In this document: piece by piece, positions 46,900 to 50,137 of the stretch | Layout of the letters: each line of letters begins with the position of its first letter | Position numbering within the stretch: the stretch's first letter is position 1 | Assembly (NCBI GenBank): GCA_009911175.1 | Contig: QXWX01000054.1 | Coordinates: 1 to 50,137 of the forward strand | Reading direction: 5' to 3' | Source: Lachnospiraceae bacterium | Lineage (GTDB): Bacteria; Bacillota_A; Clostridia; Lachnospirales; Lachnospiraceae | Length of the DNA stretch: 50,137 nt | Notes under the pieces: generated by a model | What the model saw: the letters and a program-made list of their open reading frames with translations, nothing else | Told to the model about the DNA's origin: nothing | The model's database searches: none | Translations under genes and position numbers: made by a program

Positions 46900-47546
46900 A
46901 AGGTATCCCTTCTATAAATACAGTCTATTTTTTCACAGGATTCACAGCCCTGTCTGTGGCATCTGATCACAGTCCGGCCCGCCCCGATGACAGCCGTCAC
47001 CGATTTGGACGGAGCCATCATGCAGCCCTCCGTCAAGGTCAGCCCAATGCTTCTGGCACAATCCAGCACCCGGATCAGATCCCTCTGGCACTCTATGGGA
47101 AAATCCCCGTATCCCGGGCTGAAACGCGGCCGCAGATACCGGCCCTCCAACTCCATCTCCTGCCGGATCCGTTCCTGACATTCATCACAGTACTTCTCCA
47201 AAAGTGCCGCGGCACATGCCTGCGTCACTACGGTTTTTGCCATATCCGTTTTGGATGTCCGGGACAAAAGCTGATCCACCCCGATTCCCAGGGTGGCCCC
47301 GAACAACACGATCTTATCACAGCCCCGGAGGTTTTTCCCCAGGCTTTTGCTCTTTACGGTCAGGCTCCCGAACCGGACGGTCTCCCCGTCCTCCTGCTCT
47401 AAATCAAAGATGCGGTAGACCGACTTTCTGCTGCCGACCGAACGCAGGCTCCCGAAGGAATCCGCGATCAGTCTCAGTGTCTGATCATCTACCGCATGCT
47501 TTCCATATCCCAGGTATCGGACAGCCTCTCTCATCAAATGATCCAT
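46896..47546 (-). CDS. Stand-alone methionine synthase activation-domain protein
   Basis: Resembles the SAM-binding reactivation domain of MetH as a separate protein of 216 residues. RPRFSPGYGDFPIECQRDL is the characteristic SAM-site region, followed by TLTEGCMMAPSKSVTAVIG as in MetH activation domains. The C-terminus carries CHRQGCESCEKIDC, a cysteine cluster not needed for SAM binding. ATG 47546 is chosen (GGGAG 10 nt upstream); the frame extends to 47633 through a hairpin. It is translationally coupled to metH and presumably reactivates oxidised cob(II)alamin by reductive methylation. Confidence 0.88.
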   Translation of the reverse strand: MDHLMREAVRYLGYGKHAVDDQTLRLIADSFGSLRSVGSRKSVYRIFDLEQEDGETVRFGSLTVKSKSLGKNLRGCDKIVLFGATLGIGVDQLLSRTSKTDMAKTVVTQACAAALLEKYCDECQERIRQEMELEGRYLRPRFSPGYGDFPIECQRDLIRVLDCARSIGLTLTEGCMMAPSKSVTAVIGAGRTVIRCHRQGCESCEKIDCIYRRDTL

Positions 47547-47574
47547 GCTCCGCACACTCCCAATACACGTACAG

Positions 47575-47600
47575 AAAGACTGCCTGCGACAGTCTTTTTT
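47575..47600 (+). terminator. Terminator-like hairpin between metF and the activation gene
   Basis: The stem is 47575-47582 with 47590-47597 (AAAGACTG/CAGTCTTT), followed on the plus strand by more T. Both neighbours are on the minus strand, where the T run is short (TTT), so it may be a weak attenuator in that direction or stop antisense transcripts. Confidence 0.5.
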
Positions 47601-47639
47601 GTATCGTGGTTTTTCTGCGTCTCCTGACAGCATCCGGTC

Positions 47640-48509
47640 TCAGCACCGGATGATCTCCGACAGGTTCGACATGATCTTCTCCGCCACCTCCGGCTTGTTC
47701 ATGGAATAAATGTGGATGTTCTTTACTCCGTTTGCCAGCAGATCAATGATCTGATCCGTGGCATATGCGATCCCCGCCTGCATCATCGCCTCCGGGTAAC
47801 TTCCGAACCGATCCAGCAGCGCCAGAAAACGCCGTGGAAATACAGTGCCGGACAACTCCTGGCTGCGTTTCATCTGGGTAGCGCTGGTGATCGGCATGAT
47901 CCCCGGAAGCACGGGAACCGTAATGCCTGCCTCCCGGATCCGGTATAAAAAATTATAATGAATATCATTGTCAAAAAACATCTGGGTCGTCAGAAAATCC
48001 ACTCCGCTGTCTACCTTCTGCTTCAAAAACCGGATGTCATCCGCCTTGTGCTCATTCTCCACATGGCCTTCCGGATAGCATGCCGCGCCGATGCAGAAGT
48101 CGCCGTACTTTTTGATCTCCTCCACCAGCTCCCATGCATAGCGAAAACGATCCTCCGTGGGAAATACCATTCCTTCGGGGATATCTCCCCGAAGTGCAAG
48201 TATATTTTCAATTCCAAGCTGCCGGAGATTTGCGATAACGCTCCTGACCTCCTCCTTGGTGGAAGACGCGCAGGTCAGGTGAGCCAGGCTCAATACGCCC
48301 AGATCGTCCTTGATATGGGACGCGATCCTCGCCGTATTCTTGCTGGTTCCTCCGCCCGCCCCGTAGGTCACGCTGATGTAGGAAGGCTTAAGCGCCGCAA
48401 TCTTGTCCGTGGCGTCCAGTACCTTGTCAAATCCCGCATCCGTCTTGGGCGGAAACACCTCAAAGGAAATGTGTATCTTATCTTCGTTCAGCCTATCAAT
48501 GATCTTCAT
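47640..48509 (-). CDS. metF: 5,10-methylenetetrahydrofolate reductase
   Basis: FAD enzyme making 5-methyltetrahydrofolate, the methyl donor for MetH. The TIM barrel shows ISFEVFPPKTD, SVTYGAGGGTS, LAHLTCASSTKEEV, ALRGDIP and FLTTQMFFDND. The length is 289 residues from ATG 48509, with GGGAG 9 nt upstream inside the end of glgA. The frame extends to 48545 within glgA and is rejected. It lies one base after the glgA stop and upstream of the metH activation gene and metH, forming a methionine methyl branch. Confidence 0.96.
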   Translation of the reverse strand: MKIIDRLNEDKIHISFEVFPPKTDAGFDKVLDATDKIAALKPSYISVTYGAGGGTSKNTARIASHIKDDLGVLSLAHLTCASSTKEEVRSVIANLRQLGIENILALRGDIPEGMVFPTEDRFRYAWELVEEIKKYGDFCIGAACYPEGHVENEHKADDIRFLKQKVDSGVDFLTTQMFFDNDIHYNFLYRIREAGITVPVLPGIMPITSATQMKRSQELSGTVFPRRFLALLDRFGSYPEAMMQAGIAYATDQIIDLLANGVKNIHIYSMNKPEVAEKIMSNLSEIIRC

Positions 48510-48510
48510 A

Positions 48511-49959
48511 TTATTCTCCCAGTAAATCTCTGTAGAGCGCCTCATACTGTCTCGTGGAATTGTTCCATGAGAAGTCCTGTGCCATAGCCCGCTCTATCAT
48601 CTTATTCCAGTCTCTCTTCTTGTCATAGTAAATCTGCTCTGCATAACGGATCGTATTGAGCATCTCGTGTGCATTGTAATTGGTAAAGCTGAATCCGGTT
48701 CCCGTCTTCTCATACTCATTGTATGCCTCTACCGTATCCTTGAGGCCGCCAGTCTCCCGCACGATGGGCAGGGTACCGTATCTGAGGCTCATCAGCTGGC
48801 TCAGCCCGCATGGCTCAAACAGAGACGGCATCAGGAAGGTATCAACGGAAGCATAGATCTTATGGGACAGCTCATCGGAATAGTAAATGTTCGCGGAAAC
48901 CTTTCCGGAGTACTTCCACGCAAAATGGCGGAACATGTTCTCATACTTTGGATCTCCTGTTCCCAGTACCACGATCTGCACCGCGTCCTGGCAGAGCTCG
49001 TCCATCACATAATCAATCAGGTCAAACCCCTTCTGGTCTGTCAGACGGGATACAATACCGATCATCATCACATGGGCATCCTTATCCAGCTCAAGCTCCT
49101 CCTGAAGGGCCAGCTTATTCATCTGCTTCAGCTTACGGAAATTCTCAATATTGAAGTTCTTTGCGATCCGGTTGTCTGTCTCCGGATTCCAGTCCGTATA
49201 GTCCAGTCCGTTGACAATACCGCAGAGATCATTGGACCGCGCGTTCATCAGGCCGTCCAGCGCTTCTCCGTAGAACGGCGTCTTGATCTCCTCGGCATAG
49301 GTCTGGCTGACCGTGGTCACCTTATCGGAATAAACGATACCGCCCTTTAACAGGTTGGCATCCTTATACGCTTCCATCTTATCCGGAACAAAATAGTATT
49401 CCGGAAGTCCTGTGATGCCGCGTACCGTCTTCGTATCCCACACGCCCTGGAACTTCAGGTTATGTATCGTCATGATGGTCTTGATCCCGCGGTAATATTC
49501 TCCCGCATACCGGAAATTATCAAGATATACCGGAATCAGCCCTGTCTGCCAGTCATGGCAGTGGATCAGGTCCGGCCGGAATCCGATCACCGGAAGGATA
49601 CTCAGCACTGCCTTGGAAAAGAAAGCAAATTTTTCGATATTCCATTTCGGATCTCCCTCATAGGGCGCAAATCCGTTGAAATAATGCTCGTTGTCAATAA
49701 AATAGAACTGTACGCCCTCATACTGGCACTTCAAAATTCCTACATAGCGGTCCTGTCCTGCCAGATTCATGTAAAAGTGATCTACATATTCCAGCATGTC
49801 CTTCCACTTCTGGTACATACAGTTGTACTTCGGCAGTACAACGCGCACGTCATATCTTTCCTTGTCAAAATACTTTGGCAAGGATCCTGCTACATCTGCA
49901 AGTCCTCCTGTCTTAATAAATGGTACACATTCTGAAGCTGCAAATAAAATGTTTTTCAT
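48511..49959 (-). CDS. glgA: Glycogen synthase (ADP-glucose type, GT5)
   Basis: Extends alpha-1,4-glucan from ADP-glucose. The N-terminal FAASECVPFIKTGGLADVAGSLP contains the KTGGL motif; HCHDWQTGLIP and, near the C-terminus, PSLFEPCGLSQLMSLRYGTLPIVRETGGL are GT-B donor-site regions. The length is 482 residues from ATG 49959, with AGAGG 10 nt upstream; a TTG at 49968 is less likely. No other glg gene is seen here, and metF follows after one base, so glycogen and methyl-folate genes may share a transcript. Confidence 0.95.
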   Translation of the reverse strand: MKNILFAASECVPFIKTGGLADVAGSLPKYFDKERYDVRVVLPKYNCMYQKWKDMLEYVDHFYMNLAGQDRYVGILKCQYEGVQFYFIDNEHYFNGFAPYEGDPKWNIEKFAFFSKAVLSILPVIGFRPDLIHCHDWQTGLIPVYLDNFRYAGEYYRGIKTIMTIHNLKFQGVWDTKTVRGITGLPEYYFVPDKMEAYKDANLLKGGIVYSDKVTTVSQTYAEEIKTPFYGEALDGLMNARSNDLCGIVNGLDYTDWNPETDNRIAKNFNIENFRKLKQMNKLALQEELELDKDAHVMMIGIVSRLTDQKGFDLIDYVMDELCQDAVQIVVLGTGDPKYENMFRHFAWKYSGKVSANIYYSDELSHKIYASVDTFLMPSLFEPCGLSQLMSLRYGTLPIVRETGGLKDTVEAYNEYEKTGTGFSFTNYNAHEMLNTIRYAEQIYYDKKRDWNKMIERAMAQDFSWNNSTRQYEALYRDLLGE

Positions 49960-50016
49960 AGCTAACAAACCTCTGACCCTTTCTTAGTATCTCCTCAAAA
50001 TAGTATGATTATTGTT

Positions 50017-50045
50017 ATTATAACTCATTTTTCGTACATTGAAAA
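50017..50045 (-). promoter_or_regulatory. Probable glgA promoter
   Basis: On the minus strand TTTTCA (50040-50045), a 17-bp spacer and TATAAT (50017-50022), about 58 bp before the glgA start. The -35 matches at 4 of 6 positions. Confidence 0.6.
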
Positions 50046-50137
50046 GATTTATCTTGCAGGAACAGCTCTGACGCATAAATTTAATTTTATTTTTCTAAGC
50101 TATAAAAACATTACATTTTTAACAGCTTTTTCTTGGT

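Overview
The window looks like a chromosomal segment of a Gram-positive, endospore-lineage Clostridia bacterium, most likely a Lachnospiraceae member. This rests on gene content and synteny: scpA-scpB next to a D,D-carboxypeptidase, tepA-spoIIIE/ftsK, nnr-alr-ndoA, murT-gatD, rex and rpsU. Strong AGGAGG-type ribosome sites, sigma-A promoters and fairly GC-rich coding DNA fit as well. Most genes are on the minus strand. No rRNA, tRNA or CRISPR array was seen.

Layout. 1-5.8 kb: the 5' end of a group II intron sits just behind the terminator of an iron alcohol dehydrogenase, followed (reading upstream) by a zinc-ribbon/TPR membrane protein, folD and fhs. 5.8-15.6 kb: ftsK, a TepA/ClpP-like protease, metY, yebC, an ndoA-alr-nnr cluster and rex. 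15.7-20 kb: an ABC-F ATPase and a 2-isopropylmalate synthase fused to a C-terminal AraC-type DNA-binding domain. 20-26.5 kb: a carboxypeptidase, scpB, scpA, a metallophosphoesterase, deoC and a second carboxypeptidase. 26.5-31 kb: an accessory stretch with a PilZ protein, miniature mobile elements, an IS1182-like transposase remnant, a DUF3795 protein, fragments of antitoxin genes, a low-molecular-weight phosphatase and a J-domain protein. 31-36.6 kb: a chemotaxis receptor, rarA and murT-gatD. 36.8-50 kb: a calcium P-type ATPase, gdhA, rpsU, alaS, metH with a separate activation-domain gene, metF and glgA.

Functional themes. One-carbon and methionine metabolism is represented by fhs, folD, metF, metH, the metH activation protein and metY. 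Redox control is represented by rex, with a possible Rex-like site at the alcohol dehydrogenase promoter. Cell-wall functions are alr, murT-gatD and two carboxypeptidases. Chromosome maintenance is covered by scpAB, ftsK and rarA.

The most notable observations are: (1) the LeuA-AraC fusion, with repeated 9-bp motifs (two of them 22 bp apart) in its own upstream region; (2) a family of 147-bp miniature elements in three copies, each with a perfect 8-bp target duplication; (3) a 37-nt hairpin module shared by that family, also found alone with its own 8-bp duplication and showing compensatory stem changes; (4) several unassigned structured intergenic elements. All calls come from reading the sequence; no database search was run.
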